A DNA stretch of 64,000 nt from Streptomyces sp. WAC 01529 (GTDB taxonomy: Bacteria; Actinomycetota; Actinomycetes; Streptomycetales; Streptomycetaceae). The stretch is from NCBI RefSeq assembly GCF_003945545.1, contig NZ_CP029617.1:62001-126000 (forward strand), in the 5' to 3' direction. The position numbers and the translations under genes were made by a program. Positions 8,227-17,075 of this stretch are shown here, one piece after another (positions within the stretch are counted from its first letter, which is position 1; the number at the start of each line of letters is the position of its first letter). The notes beneath the pieces were generated by a model. The model was not told the DNA's origin, searched no databases, and was given only the letters and a program-made list of their open reading frames with translations.

Positions 8227-8450
8227 CCCGCCGCTCCTGCGACATCGCCGAACGGCAGTGCCTGATCCTCGGCTGCGTCCGGGCCCACATTGCCGATCAC
8301 GGTGAGGCACCCAGCGTGCACGAGATCGTCACAGCGGCCGGCTTGTCCAGCCCCTCCTCCGTCCTCTGCTGGCTGCGCCGCCTGGAATAGGCTGGCGCCC
8401 TCGCGCGCGCTGAAAGCGGCCCCCGGAGGAACTACCGCTTTACACGATGA
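8223..8450 (+). pseudogene. LexA-type winged-helix domain with internal TAG
   Basis: The first 55 codons encode the LexA DNA-binding fold: ERQCLILGCVRAHIADHG, then PSVHEIVTAAGLSSPSSVLC and WLRRLE. A TAG at 8388-8390 interrupts the frame. The same frame continues directly with AGALARAESGPRRNYRFTR, which is the expected wing, and ends at 8448-8450. There is no LexA protease domain, so even the read-through form (75 residues) would be a stand-alone winged helix. It is either a nonsense mutation or a sequence error. It is translationally coupled to the gene at 8026. Confidence 0.6.
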
Positions 8451-8490
8451 GCGACAACCGCCGCCTCGAAGCTCGCCTCCGCCGCCGCGT

Positions 8491-8605
8491 GAATTGACCG
8501 AGGTGGCCCGGGCGCGGATTATTCCGCAGTTGGCGCGCTCCAACGGGCGTCATCGCCGGTGGCGGGATCATCGCCAGGTCAGCTACGGGCTCTCGTGGAC
8601 GAACC
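8491..8605 (+). mobile_element. Transposase N-terminal remnant (IS5-like)
   Basis: The reading ELTEVARARIIPQLARSNG followed by RHRRWRDHRQV matches the start of IS5-type transposases (L....W..I.PLLP....GR.....RR). Similarity ends near 8600, with no catalytic domain. It is a small relic different from the element at 3.5 kb. Confidence 0.5.
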
Positions 8606-8709
8606 ATCCAACCATCATCGAACCCCGGCCTACCCCGCGTCCTCACAAGGGCGTTCGGTCTCAGCCGGGGGCAGGACGCGGCCTGTCCGATACCGCTGTC
8701 TGATCATTT

Positions 8710-9585
8710 TCAGGCGGCTCGGCTGACGTCCAGCCGTTCGGACGACGGTTCGTATCCAGCTGCCCTGTACGTGGCGACGGCGGCAGCGTTCGCGCTCGGG
8801 GTGCTGACGAGTGCGCTTGACGCGCCCAGTTCACGCAGCGCCGCCGCGGCGGCGACGCTGATCGCCGTCCCGTGGCCGCGACCGCGATGGTGGGCGTGCA
8901 CGCCCACCGGCTCCAGCAGGCCGGGCTTGCCGGGCCCGGCCGACCAGACCGTCGCCGCGGCCACCGCGTTGTCCTGGTCGTCGTAGCCGATCAGGCAACG
9001 GGCGTCGGCGTAGAGCGGCCCGGCCGCGAGGACGTGCCAGATCTCCTCGGTGAACGTCGGGCTGGCGAACGCCGAGCGGTGCACTGCCGTCCGCACCCCC
9101 GCCGTCTCCGGGCCGGCTATCTCGATCCGCAGGCCGCAGTCCCCTACCGGCTCGGCCAAGTCTCGGCGCAGCGGCGTCCACGGCTCGTCCAGATTCCAGC
9201 CCGCTTCCAGGAGGACCTCGCGGAGCAGGGCGCCGTTGGGGATTTCGAGGCTGACCTTTCCGGGCGGCAGGACCCCACGTTCCGGATCATTGAGGTCCGC
9301 CAGCATCTGGCGCGCCAGAGCCTCGTCCTGTCGCAGGTCCGGCGCGGTCGTCAAGCGCAGCACATCAGGGGCATCCAGGTATCCGACAGCAATGATCCGT
9401 CCGTCGACGCTCCAGGTGCGGACGGCCGCGGCCAGCCTCTGCGCGCCCAGCGCCCAGGCCCAGCCGAGGTCTCCCGGATGGAGTTGCAAAGGCGTTCGGT
9501 CGTCCTGCCATACGCGAAGGGCATCCACGGCGCCGGTCAGCCCGTCGACGCCGGGCTCGTTCAGAACGATCGTCATGTCCCGCAT
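8710..9585 (-). CDS. GNAT family N-acetyltransferase
   Basis: A 291-residue protein with a C-terminal GNAT fold. The acetyl-CoA loop is visible as GVHAHHRGRGHGTAISVAAA (R-G-H-G), followed by the conserved STPSANAAAVATYRAAGYE strand-helix. The N-terminal 140 residues look like a second, degenerate GNAT half, as is usual for tandem-GNAT actinomycete proteins. The substrate is unknown. The frame is intact. It reads away from its neighbours and appears to be a single gene. Confidence 0.85.
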   Translation of the reverse strand: MRDMTIVLNEPGVDGLTGAVDALRVWQDDRTPLQLHPGDLGWAWALGAQRLAAAVRTWSVDGRIIAVGYLDAPDVLRLTTAPDLRQDEALARQMLADLNDPERGVLPPGKVSLEIPNGALLREVLLEAGWNLDEPWTPLRRDLAEPVGDCGLRIEIAGPETAGVRTAVHRSAFASPTFTEEIWHVLAAGPLYADARCLIGYDDQDNAVAAATVWSAGPGKPGLLEPVGVHAHHRGRGHGTAISVAAAAALRELGASSALVSTPSANAAAVATYRAAGYEPSSERLDVSRAA

Positions 9586-9628
9586 CTCACACTATGGGGG
9601 CGACCAGCCACACCTGGTTTTTTCTCAA

Positions 9629-9890
9629 TCAGTCAGATCGCCCTAGGCGCCCTGTACAGCGGGCGTCCGCGAGCGGCGGCCGCCATTCGGCCGGGTCCTG
9701 GTCTGACTTCGAGCGGTTGTTGCGCGCGGTCACCACGACCAACGACCGCTCGTCACCGAGGTCGTTGGCGTGGGCCTGGCGGCGCCCCGCGCTCCAAGTG
9801 CTGGCCCCGGAGCCCCAGGCCTCGGCGAGCGGCACCATGTGGTCGAGTTCCAGGCCACGGAGCGCAGCGGCCTGTACCGACCGGCGATGA
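9629..9890 (-). pseudogene. HNH endonuclease (DUF1524/GmrSD-type) fragment
   Basis: The minus strand contains the catalytic core GLELDHMVPLAEAWGSGAS (the LDH..PL.EAW metal site), then ANDLGDERSLVVVTARNNRSK and SDQDPAEWRPPL. This is the usual end of secreted or cytosolic HNH proteins of this type. The sequence upstream of LDHMVP has no start codon or family similarity, and the conserved C-terminal tail is missing. It is therefore a fragment. Confidence 0.6.
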
Positions 9891-10084
9891 GGGGCGGGTC
9901 AAAGCCGATCGACATCACCGTCTTCTTCTGCGAGACCGGGAAGGTCTACATCGAGATCACCTGGATCAGGCTGCGCCCGTACCGGATGCTCGGTGCCCGC
10001 GTCGACGCCCGGGCGCTGGAGGGCCGATGGGTGTCAGCCGGAGAGCACCCACGCATCGAGGTCCGAGAGACGAAGCTGCCCTAG
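9887..10084 (+). CDS. Short hypothetical protein
   Basis: A possible 65-residue protein starting at ATG 9887 (MRGGSKPIDITVFFCETGKV, then [21 protein letters not shown]). Composition is reasonably balanced, but there is no recognised domain, no clear ribosome site, and it abuts the decayed HNH fragment. It could equally be non-coding. Confidence 0.25.
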   Translation: MRGGSKPIDITVFFCETGKVYIEITWIRLRPYRMLGARVDARALEGRWVSAGEHPRIEVRETKLP

Positions 10085-10123
10085 TCACCCAGGCACGGCT
10101 CGACTTCGTGCAGCGCCGCCCGG

Positions 10124-10381
10124 TCAGGCTTCGACGTACGCCACGATCGTGATGGTCTTCAGGGCGGTGACGTAGTAGATCACGCGGACTCCATCGACCT
10201 CGTCCGCGTAGTCGCGCAGCAGGGTGCCGGGCACCTCGGTGCCGAGCTCCGGGTTGACGCTGATGGCAACGATCGCGCGGTCCAGGCGGTGAGTCTCGCT
10301 CGCTGTGAGCTTCGCCAGCTGGGCGAGCGCGGACTCCACCATAATGACGTGCGCGCGGCGCGAGCCGTGGTCAGGCGACAC
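10124..10381 (-). CDS. Type II toxin, RelE/ParE-like
   Basis: An 85-residue protein. It has a basic N-terminus, a helical hairpin (ALAQLAKLTASETHRLDRAI), a short linker with L....V.GTLLRDYA and a closing beta strand (VDGVRVIYYVTALKTITIVAY). This is the size, order and final YYV..... strand of RelE/ParE ribonuclease or gyrase toxins. The GTG at 10381 overlaps the end of the upstream antitoxin frame by 11 nt, the usual coupling. Assignment to RelE rather than ParE cannot be made by eye. Confidence 0.65.
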   Translation of the reverse strand: MSPDHGSRRAHVIMVESALAQLAKLTASETHRLDRAIVAISVNPELGTEVPGTLLRDYADEVDGVRVIYYVTALKTITIVAYVEA

Positions 10382-10622
10382 GCGGCTGCTCGTCCGCGAG
10401 ACGGGCGAGGTGGGCATCGCGGGCGGTCTCCCACGGCACACCGGACTCGGGCGAGGGGTAGCCGTTGGCGGCGATGTCCTCCAGGACCGAGGCGAGGACG
10501 TCTGTCTTGGCGCGCTCCGCGGCCGCGTACGCGCGGGCCGATTCGGCGGCGTGCTCGTCGAGGGGCTGGCGGGCGGGCGCGGGGGCCGGCTGCTGGCTCA
10601 TCCGGGACTCCTGGGCTGTCAT
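10371..10622 (-). CDS. Antitoxin partner of the RelE/ParE-like toxin
   Basis: An 83-residue protein with a Pro/Ala/Gln-rich start and a charged helical remainder (EHAAESARAYAAAERAKTDV ... ARDAHLARLADEQPRVA). The gene precedes and overlaps the toxin gene, the standard antitoxin-toxin order. No ribbon-helix-helix or Phd motif is obvious, so the antitoxin class is undetermined. The ATG at 10622 or the one 7 codons later may be the start. Confidence 0.6.
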   Translation of the reverse strand: MTAQESRMSQQPAPAPARQPLDEHAAESARAYAAAERAKTDVLASVLEDIAANGYPSPESGVPWETARDAHLARLADEQPRVA

Positions 10623-10949
10623 CTCGTGTGTGTCACCACGGTATCGCCGGGCCGGGCCATCGGACCCCGGGACGGACGAACCGGACCGGTGAGGGCACTG
10701 CAGGGCGCGGTCGGCGCTTCCGGCCCGATGCCGACCGACACGGAATGTGAGGTGACAGGGCCTGGACGGATTGTCATCGCAACTGGACCAGATCGTCAGG
10801 GGCCGACCGCTGCTCGTGGTGGAGGTCTCCGCCGCAGATCAAGGGGCCGTGGAGAGCCTGGGGCACCCAGCTGCTCGGATCGGATAGTTGCGGCATCGAG
10901 GCTTTACAGGGCTGTGCTACGGCCGCGTGCCTGCAACAGCATGACCGTC

Positions 10950-11276
10950 GGCAGATCGCGAGGGCGTGAACCCGATGCAGCGGCACCAGGCCCTCTACCA
11001 CCTCGGTGAGCCCCGTCTCCCGCGTGGCGACCCGACGTACGGCCGTCATCACCGCCAGCTCAGGCTCCAGCGACGCAATCGCCCCCATCCCGCCAGCTCC
11101 CGCACCGACATGGGCGGCTCCCCCAGCTCACCGAAGAACGCGTCGTGATCAAGAATCAACCATGTCAGGACGCGCTTTAGCTGGGTGACGTCCAAGCCCG
11201 CGAGGCACCGAGCGACCTGAACAAGGTCTTGGGAAAGGCCGAGTGAGATCAGCCGCAGATCCTCAGGTCCCGTCAT
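10950..11276 (-). pseudogene. Frameshifted small hypothetical gene
   Basis: From ATG 11276 the product begins MTGPEDLRLISLGLSQDLV, then KRVLTWLILDHDAFFGELGE and PPMSVRELAG. At a run of five C (about 11090) the sense switches to the next frame: GAIASLEPELAVMTAVRRVA, then LTEVVEGLVPLHRVHALAI. The joined protein of about 110 residues is helical and unrecognised. Its 3' end is not clear. Confidence 0.4.
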
Positions 11277-11460
11277 GCACCCCCTTGTAGCGAACTCGTG
11301 GATGTGGGGGTGGGCTTCCATGCTGACCTGTGCCGGTGAACGGTGATCGATTGCCACTCAAGGCCGATCAACGCTGGTCTGTGCCACCAGAGCTTGATCG
11401 GTTGGCATATGGGCAGGCGGGGGGCGCGGCGTGGGTACCTGTCCCCGAACGTCCCGTCGG

Positions 11461-12385
11461 TCAGTTCAGTAGGGCAGCTGTGAACGTCTGGCGGTGGTCC
11501 ACCGGCCAGGTCTGCATGCGGTCCCAGCGTTCCCATCCTCCGCACTCGGCCAACGCCAGGAGATAGACGGGGTCTCCGCCAGCCACGCGGCGGGCGACGA
11601 AGGCCCGATAGACCGCCGTGGCCTGCTCGATGACTCCGGGCAACTCGGCGCGGTCCCCCGCCTAGAGACCGTAGCTGTCGGCAAGAATCCGCAGCCGTGC
11701 GACCGCATCCAGCCCGGGGGGATGGAGAGCGGCCGCGGATTCGGGATCGAGCATGGGCACCCGATAGCGGGCGGTCATGGCGATGTCCCAGAGGGCACGG
11801 CCCGGGGCCGCCAAGTCGAAATCGATCAGGGCCGAGGCGCGACCTTCGCGGAAGGCGACGTTGGCCGGGCACACGTCGTTGTGGCACAACATCGCTCCCC
11901 CTTGCAGGTCGGCGAGGTCCGGGGGCCACTCGGCGCGGGTGTCGACCTCGACGGCCGCGCTGGTCTCATGCAGACGCCGAAGCAGGCTCCCCACCGATGC
12001 GAGGGCGGAACCCGTCATCGCCCAGTCCGAGAACGGCGACAGCGCCGCGTCGCCAGGGATGAAAGCCAGTTGCTCATGGCCATCCGCAGTGAGACCGGCA
12101 GGGGCCGGTGCCGCGTCGAAGCCGTGCTCCTTCAGCGCGAGAAGATAGGCATGGAGGGCGCGCACGTTGCGCGGTGCCGGTCGCTGTGCCAACTCCCCTC
12201 GGCGGAAGACTGCTCCCGGAGACGACCAGCGCGTCGAAGGGCAGGACATCGCCGCCGGACTGCGGAGCGCGTTCGGCAAGCAGCCAGTGGGCGGCGCCGA
12301 AGACGTCGACGATACTGGTCAGGACGTGGCGGTCGTGGTGCGCTCGGGGGAGTTGGGCGTAGGGGATGAGGTCAGTCTTCTGCAC
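11461..12385 (-). pseudogene. Aminoglycoside phosphotransferase-like gene, interrupted
   Basis: The kinase core is clear: LCHNDVCPANVAF (catalytic HND.....N loop), ASALIDFDLAAPG (metal-binding DFD), and ALWDIAMTARYRVP. From ATG 12385 the N-terminal frame (GAAHWLLAERAPQSGGDVLP FDALVVSGS in two parts) joins the kinase frame only after a shift near 12215. A TAG at 11662-11664 then separates the core from an in-frame tail (GVIEQATAVYRAFVARRVAG ... HRQTFTAALL). Resulting length would be near 300 residues, as usual for the family. Substrate unknown; such proteins need not confer antibiotic resistance. Confidence 0.65.
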
Positions 12386-12736
12386 GGTCGGGCTCTTCTT
12401 GGTGTGCGGTCACGGCCATCGGTCTCTGTGGTGCGGCGGTCGGCGGCGCGCGAGCGGTAGAGAGCGGAGCGGGGCGCCTAGAGGGCATGGTCCTTTCTGG
12501 TCGTCATGAGGTGATCATCGTCGACATCCGACCTCATGAGAATCCCTTTCGGCGCACCGCCCTTGTTGATCGACGAAACCGTCCAGGTCAGTCTCAACGA
12601 GGGCTACCTTGTGGCGAGCCTCTCGTCGCAGCCGACGCCCCTTCTCGCAGCACTCAGGTCGGCCGCTGCACCCACTCCTGGTGCATGTCGGCTGACGGCC
12701 CCGCGCCCGACGGGCAGTCGGCTTGGTGGTTGGCTG
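12386..12736. other. Intergenic region with a 9-bp inverted repeat
   Basis: About 350 bp between two minus-strand genes. It holds a perfect inverted repeat TCATGAGGT (12504-12512) / ACCTCATGA (12531-12539) spaced by 18 nt, possibly an operator for the phosphotransferase-like gene. No gene is supported; open frames here are overlap artefacts. Confidence 0.35.
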
Positions 12737-14083
12737 TCACAGCGGAGGCTCCTTGTGCAGTTGACCGGTGTGGGCGTCCACGAAGTAGTCCGTGACGTCC
12801 GCCGAATCATCGTTCTCCGCGCCCTTTACCATCGCTTGCACGATGTATTCCGGGTTCCATCGACCGTCTCGGCGAACCGCCTTGATGACATTTGCATGGA
12901 ACTCGTATGTCTCCGGGTGGCGCAGGGACTCCCTGACCTTGCCTATAGCCCGGTCACGGCTGACCTCCACCGACGGCAAGTCGTCGAAGTGTGACGGCCC
13001 GCTTGACACGTTCAGTTGGCTGATGCGGCCCGCCGTGTTGATCTGCACATCGAGCATGGCCGGCATCAGCACCTTCTGCTCGACGGTCCGCCAGGAAGCG
13101 AGCCAGCCGAGTTTGCCGTCTGCGACAGGAGCTACCGTCACATTGGTTGCGTCCTTCACCCACGGATAGTGGGCCTGCGCGTACTGGGTTGCCAGCTTCT
13201 TCGCTTCGCCGCGAGCGAGGTTGGGATGCTCTCGCCCGTCAATGGGGAAGGAGCGACTTGTAGGTGTATCGCTGTACTCCAGCGAGGCTGTGAAAGACAG
13301 CTTCGACGGCCACGAAATTTCTGCGTCGACCTTGTCGCTCGAGAAGTGCAGAGTGCCTCGCTCGCCAGCGCCTTCCGTGGGCGTGTACTGGAGTTTGCCG
13401 TCGGCGACAGACGCGTAGTCGTCTCCGAACGCCTGGTCGAGCGCGTCGCGCATGGCTTCCGCTTGTTCACTTGAGCCCGCCTGGATGCTGGTGGCGTCGA
13501 CAGCCGTGAATGTGACGCGCGGGACTGTCACTCCAAGTCCGATGACACCAATTGCGGTTGCGACAAGGACCGTTACGCGTTCGTCGATGTAGGACCGGAA
13601 GTCAATACTCCACCTGCGGGCCACGAGCCAGGCACATCCCATGCCTACCAAGCCACCGAGAATATTCATCTCCGCGTCAGAGCTGTCGCAAATCCGAGAG
13701 AACGCGTTGACGGTTCCCTGGGACAGCTCGATCAGACAGGGGCCGATGAGGACCCCTGCGAGAGTGAGAAGCCGGCGCCGTGAAGCCAACAATCCCAGAA
13801 ATCCGAGTGGGACCGTCATCAGGCCGTTGAGCAGGCCCTGAGTCGTATGGAACGGCTCGGCGACCTGGCGGTTGACCGTGCATTCATGACTGGCCGATCC
13901 ACTACCGGCAAGGAAGAGGGTCACACCTAGGACTACGACGAGATAAGCGACAAATACACTGGGTATCAGCGCTGGCCGCTGCCGTTTCTTCAGCCAGGTG
14001 AAAACTCCGAGGGCAAGCAGTCCGGCAGTAATTGCCAGAAGGGCGACCCAGGGGCCGTTGCCCTGAAATATCGCTTGAAACAC
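12737..14083 (-). CDS. VanZ-like membrane protein with C-terminal extracytoplasmic domain
   Basis: A 448-residue protein starting at GTG 14083 (AAAGGA upstream). The first 170 residues hold four or five membrane segments and the VanZ signatures: GLMTVPLGFLGLL, CLIELSQ and SRICDSSDAEMNILGGLVG. A further hydrophobic helix (VLVATAIGVIGLGVTV) leads into about 250 extracytoplasmic residues with repeated beta-rich blocks that resemble PepSY-type domains. VanZ proteins give low-level teicoplanin resistance and are frequent beside peptide-antibiotic genes. It lies 77 bp after a secreted Cys-containing protein on the same strand, so they probably form an operon. Confidence 0.75.
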   Translation of the reverse strand: MFQAIFQGNGPWVALLAITAGLLALGVFTWLKKRQRPALIPSVFVAYLVVVLGVTLFLAGSGSASHECTVNRQVAEPFHTTQGLLNGLMTVPLGFLGLLASRRRLLTLAGVLIGPCLIELSQGTVNAFSRICDSSDAEMNILGGLVGMGCAWLVARRWSIDFRSYIDERVTVLVATAIGVIGLGVTVPRVTFTAVDATSIQAGSSEQAEAMRDALDQAFGDDYASVADGKLQYTPTEGAGERGTLHFSSDKVDAEISWPSKLSFTASLEYSDTPTSRSFPIDGREHPNLARGEAKKLATQYAQAHYPWVKDATNVTVAPVADGKLGWLASWRTVEQKVLMPAMLDVQINTAGRISQLNVSSGPSHFDDLPSVEVSRDRAIGKVRESLRHPETYEFHANVIKAVRRDGRWNPEYIVQAMVKGAENDDSADVTDYFVDAHTGQLHKEPPL

Positions 14084-14160
14084 GTCGTTCCTTTACTGAG
14101 GGCGAGCCCCTGCTCGACCGGACGACGGGTAAACAGGGGCTTCCTTCTCTGGTGCTGGGA

Positions 14161-14673
14161 TCAGCAGTGTGCGGACGGTGTCTGGAAGATTCCCTGGCCA
14201 CTGACCGACATGATGCCGACCGTCGAGGAGCAGATATCGTCGTAGCCGGTCTTCCAGGTCTTGCTCTTGGTGGTGCCCGACTTCTGCTTCACCGCAGCGC
14301 CATAGTGAGTGGTGCTGCCCTTGGTGTAACCCAGCTTGACGGTGACCGTGCTGCCGCTGGTCTTCTTGTACCAGGTCTTGATGGCACCGTTGTTGCGGTC
14401 CGGGTGGTACTTGGAGTGGTACAGGGCTCCACCGCTGAGTGAAGTGCAGCGGGAGTTCGGGCCGCCGCCGTATCCGTCGTGGGGGCAGCCTGCTGCGAGA
14501 GGCATTACGACACCCTCAGATTCGTCCGACGTTATGGAGTCGTCCTCGATGTTCGCCACCACGGTCGTTTCATCGGCCGTCGGCTCAGTGTTGGCCTGGG
14601 CAGCTCCTGCAGTGCCCCAGAGCGTCAGACATGCCGCAGGGACAGCCATGACCTTGATCAAGGTGGAACGCAT
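14161..14673 (-). CDS. Secreted protein with four cysteines
   Basis: A 170-residue protein. The signal peptide is MRSTLIKVMAVPAACLTLWG...AQA|N. An acidic propeptide-like stretch (TADETTVVANIEDDSITSDE) follows. The remaining 110 residues are Gly/Ser/Thr/Lys-rich and cationic, with four Cys: AAGC, NSRC, DDIC and the C-terminal residue itself. That suggests two disulphides. No family is recognised. The gene is followed by a VanZ-like gene, so an antimicrobial or adhesin-like role with a dedicated protector is possible but unproven. A ribosome site (GAGG) and inverted repeats lie upstream. Confidence 0.65.
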   Translation of the reverse strand: MRSTLIKVMAVPAACLTLWGTAGAAQANTEPTADETTVVANIEDDSITSDESEGVVMPLAAGCPHDGYGGGPNSRCTSLSGGALYHSKYHPDRNNGAIKTWYKKTSGSTVTVKLGYTKGSTTHYGAAVKQKSGTTKSKTWKTGYDDICSSTVGIMSVSGQGIFQTPSAHC

Positions 14674-15599
14674 TTATTAATCCTCAACTGGCAAGGAGGG
14701 GAAAGTTCTTCACCGTCTACGTATTGCGGCGCAGACGGTGAACAAAACAGCCCCCTGTTGTTCAATGTTCACGGACCTTTCGCGGTCCGACCTCATGATC
14801 ATTACAGACTTCACCCACTCCCTACAAATTCACTTATTAGGACCAGAGCGTCAGAAAGCGGGGGACAAATAGATCTAAGAGGAATTAATGAGCGTTTCGG
14901 TTCCGCACATAAAGCCATAGAGACCAGATCGTGACCGACGATTACTCCCTGTTCGTTTGCGTTCAAAGGGTAGGAGTGCGGCCAGCTGCACAACCCCGCT
15001 CAAGTTGCCCACCTACTGGGAAACTTGAGCGACTGGAGGCCTACGGGTACCTCGGCACGGCAGAGTGATACTGACCCTGAGCACGCACTCGCTGTGAAGC
15101 CTGGGCTCTTTCTGCGCCACGAAGTTGTTGTGCTGCTCACAGCCCCGGGGGACGCAACCGAGGGCGGCTTACGGGGTGGAGGGGCATTGCGGAGCAGCTC
15201 TCACAGAGGGCGTGGACCAGACGCCCGCATCCCCCAGGTGTGAGGGTCAACGACGTACAAGCGCTGCTGCCTAGCGCAGTTCATGGTGGGGACCGCGACG
15301 TCAGCGCTGTGGACCTGGCGGGCGGGGGCGTTGAGGGCCTCGAGGTCCGGCGTGCCTACTGCCTCGGGCCGTGCACCCTTCCGGGGCGGCCAGCAGCGCA
15401 CTGGCTCAGACGGACCATCACCGCGCGCTCGGGGACGGGTTTCGGTCCACGGCCGAATCGCGTAGATCAGCAGCCCTGGCAGCATGCCGCTGACGAACAC
15501 GGTCATCATGCCGCCGGCCGCCCAGATCGGCCGGCACAAAGCGCGGGTCAGGGAGCGTTCCGTGCCGGAGGTGCGGTCATCGGGCGGGGCACGCGCCGC
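14674..15599. other. Long intergenic region with inverted repeats
   Basis: About 925 bp. Near the 5' end of the secreted-protein gene are a perfect 10-bp inverted repeat TTCACCGTCT / AGACGGTGAA (14709-14718, 14733-14742) and a 6-bp one CGGACC / GGTCCG (14772-14777, 14784-14789), likely regulatory or leader structures. A relatively AT-rich stretch follows (14800-14960). A possible membrane-peptide frame on the minus strand near 15.4-15.5 kb (VFVSGMLPGLLIYAI) is too weak to call. Confidence 0.4.
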
Positions 15600-15955
15600 A
15601 CAGCTGGTCGGCGATGTCGTACACCGTTGGCCCGCAGGGCGCGGGTGTCCTCTATCGGGTTCCGCCACGGCTCGAAGTCGTCGCTGACGGTGGCTTCAGA
15701 GGCTCGGAGGTTTGCAGCGACGACGCCGTAGGTGTTACGGGCCGGCAGCGGGCACAGCAGTAGGAGCTGATCCAGTGTGCGGCGGCGCACCAGTAGGCGT
15801 CGGGGTTGCCTACGTCGAGTTGTGGGGTGTTGACTCTGTGGCGGGCGATGGAAGCGACCATGACCGAGTAGTCGTATACGCCGAGGTCTTTGGCGAGCAG
15901 TTCCTCCTTGCGGTCGAGGAGCCAGCGGATGTTGATGTGGAGTTCCGACGTCAGG
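15600..15955 (-). pseudogene. Fic-like toxin component, frameshifted
   Basis: Minus-strand sequence near 15955 reads LHINIRWLLDRKEELLAKDL, then DYSVMVASIARHRVNTPQLD and NPDAYW. After a one-base shift near 15785 it reads LDQLLLLCPLPARNTYGVVA and DFEPWRNPIEDTRAL. This is the layout of short Streptomyces proteins annotated as Fic-family toxin components. The canonical Fic HPFxxGNG motif is reduced to PLPARN. The start codon is unclear and no antitoxin gene is visible. Confidence 0.5.
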
Positions 15956-16352
15956 CCGTCCGCCCGGCGCCGGTCCGTGGGTACCGTTCCGAATCAAATA
16001 CCGACCAGGCGGTCTGTCCGCCTTCGATCCCAACAGACCACGCCACTCCCCCAGCAGCTGCGGTCCCGTAGATATGAGGGGGCTGAGGACGACCGCAATC
16101 CTCCCCGGGCGGCCCACCGTCCTCGAGCTCACCTGCGCACCCAGATCATTGAGCTCGAGACGGACCCGCCTCCCCGGCTCGCTTCTTTGCGTAGCTCGTA
16201 GTGGTGGTGGCCGTCCTGGTCGCTTCGGCCACCACAACGTCACTGATGGCCAACGCGGCAGCTCCTAAAGAGGCTTGCTGTACGAGGCTTATGCATGACT
16301 CATGCGTAAGCCGCAGTGGCGTCGGGAGGTGGCGACCGCCGCCACCGGGTGT
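15956..16352. other. Intergenic region with no supported gene
   Basis: About 400 bp between the Fic remnant and the end of the response-regulator gene. Nothing with protein-like composition, RNA-gene structure or a clear terminator was found. Confidence 0.35.
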
Positions 16353-17075
16353 TCACTGCGGTTGCGGTCCAAGGCCCGCGTTGCGGGCCCTGACGATCGC
16401 CGCGGCACGGTCGTGGACCTGAAGCTTGGAGAAGATGGCTCCGACGTGATTGCGCACTGTCTTCTCCACGACGCAGAGCCGCTGCGCGATCTGTCGGTAG
16501 GTGAGGCCGACCGCGAGCAGGTCGAGGATCTCGCGTTCTCGGGCCGTGAGCGTCGGGAACGCCTCCTTCGCCGGTGTGCTGCCGAAAGCAGCGAAAAGTG
16601 CGCTCAGCCGCTCGGCCATCTGCGGGCTGAAGACCGCGCCGCCCCGCGCGACCGTGTGCAGGGCATGCAGGACGTCCTCACGCAGAGCCCCCTTCAAGAG
16701 ATAGCCATGAGCACCAGCACGCATCGCCGCCAAGAGGTTGTCGTCGTCCTCGGACATCGTCATCACCATGATGCGAAGGTGCGGGTGGGCGCTGAGCAGT
16801 CGGCGTGTGGCCTCGATGCCGGAGAGACCGGGAAGGCCGAGATCCATGACCACCAGGTCGGGATCGGTTCGTGCGGCCTCGGTGAGGGCTTTTTCGCCGC
16901 TGGCCGCCTCCGCGACCACGGTGAAGTGGTCGTCCAGGTCGATCGCGGCTGCGAGCCCTTCCCGGAACAGGGGGTGGTCGTCCACGAGCAGTACGCGCCG
17001 GGTCTGTGCCGCTGCCGCTGCTGCTGCCGCCGCCGCCGCATGATCCTGCCCGGCTGTTTCGTTCTCGGCGTTCAT
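16353..17075 (-). CDS. LuxR/NarL-type response regulator
   Basis: A 240-residue regulator starting at ATG 17075. A curious run of 11 alanines (residues 13-23) precedes the receiver domain, which has the acidic pair D32-D33 (LLVDDHPLF), the phospho-acceptor D78 (LVVMDLGLPG), MTMSEDD and the K of YLLKGA. The output domain is a NarL/LuxR helix-turn-helix (LTAREREILDLLAVGLTYRQ, then VEKTVRNHVGAIFSKLQV). Its ATG overlaps the sensor-kinase TGA (ATGA). The frame is intact although the kinase gene is broken. The targets may include the nearby lasso genes, which is speculation. Confidence 0.9.
   Translation of the reverse strand: MNAENETAGQDHAAAAAAAAAAAQTRRVLLVDDHPLFREGLAAAIDLDDHFTVVAEAASGEKALTEAARTDPDLVVMDLGLPGLSGIEATRRLLSAHPHLRIMVMTMSEDDDNLLAAMRAGAHGYLLKGALREDVLHALHTVARGGAVFSPQMAERLSALFAAFGSTPAKEAFPTLTAREREILDLLAVGLTYRQIAQRLCVVEKTVRNHVGAIFSKLQVHDRAAAIVRARNAGLGPQPQ

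Noticed and set aside
15201..15513. Minus-strand frame with a hydrophobic stretch (VFVSGMLPGLLIYAI)
   Set aside because: Only one short hydrophobic segment, then low-complexity Pro/Arg sequence; no start signal or relative known.
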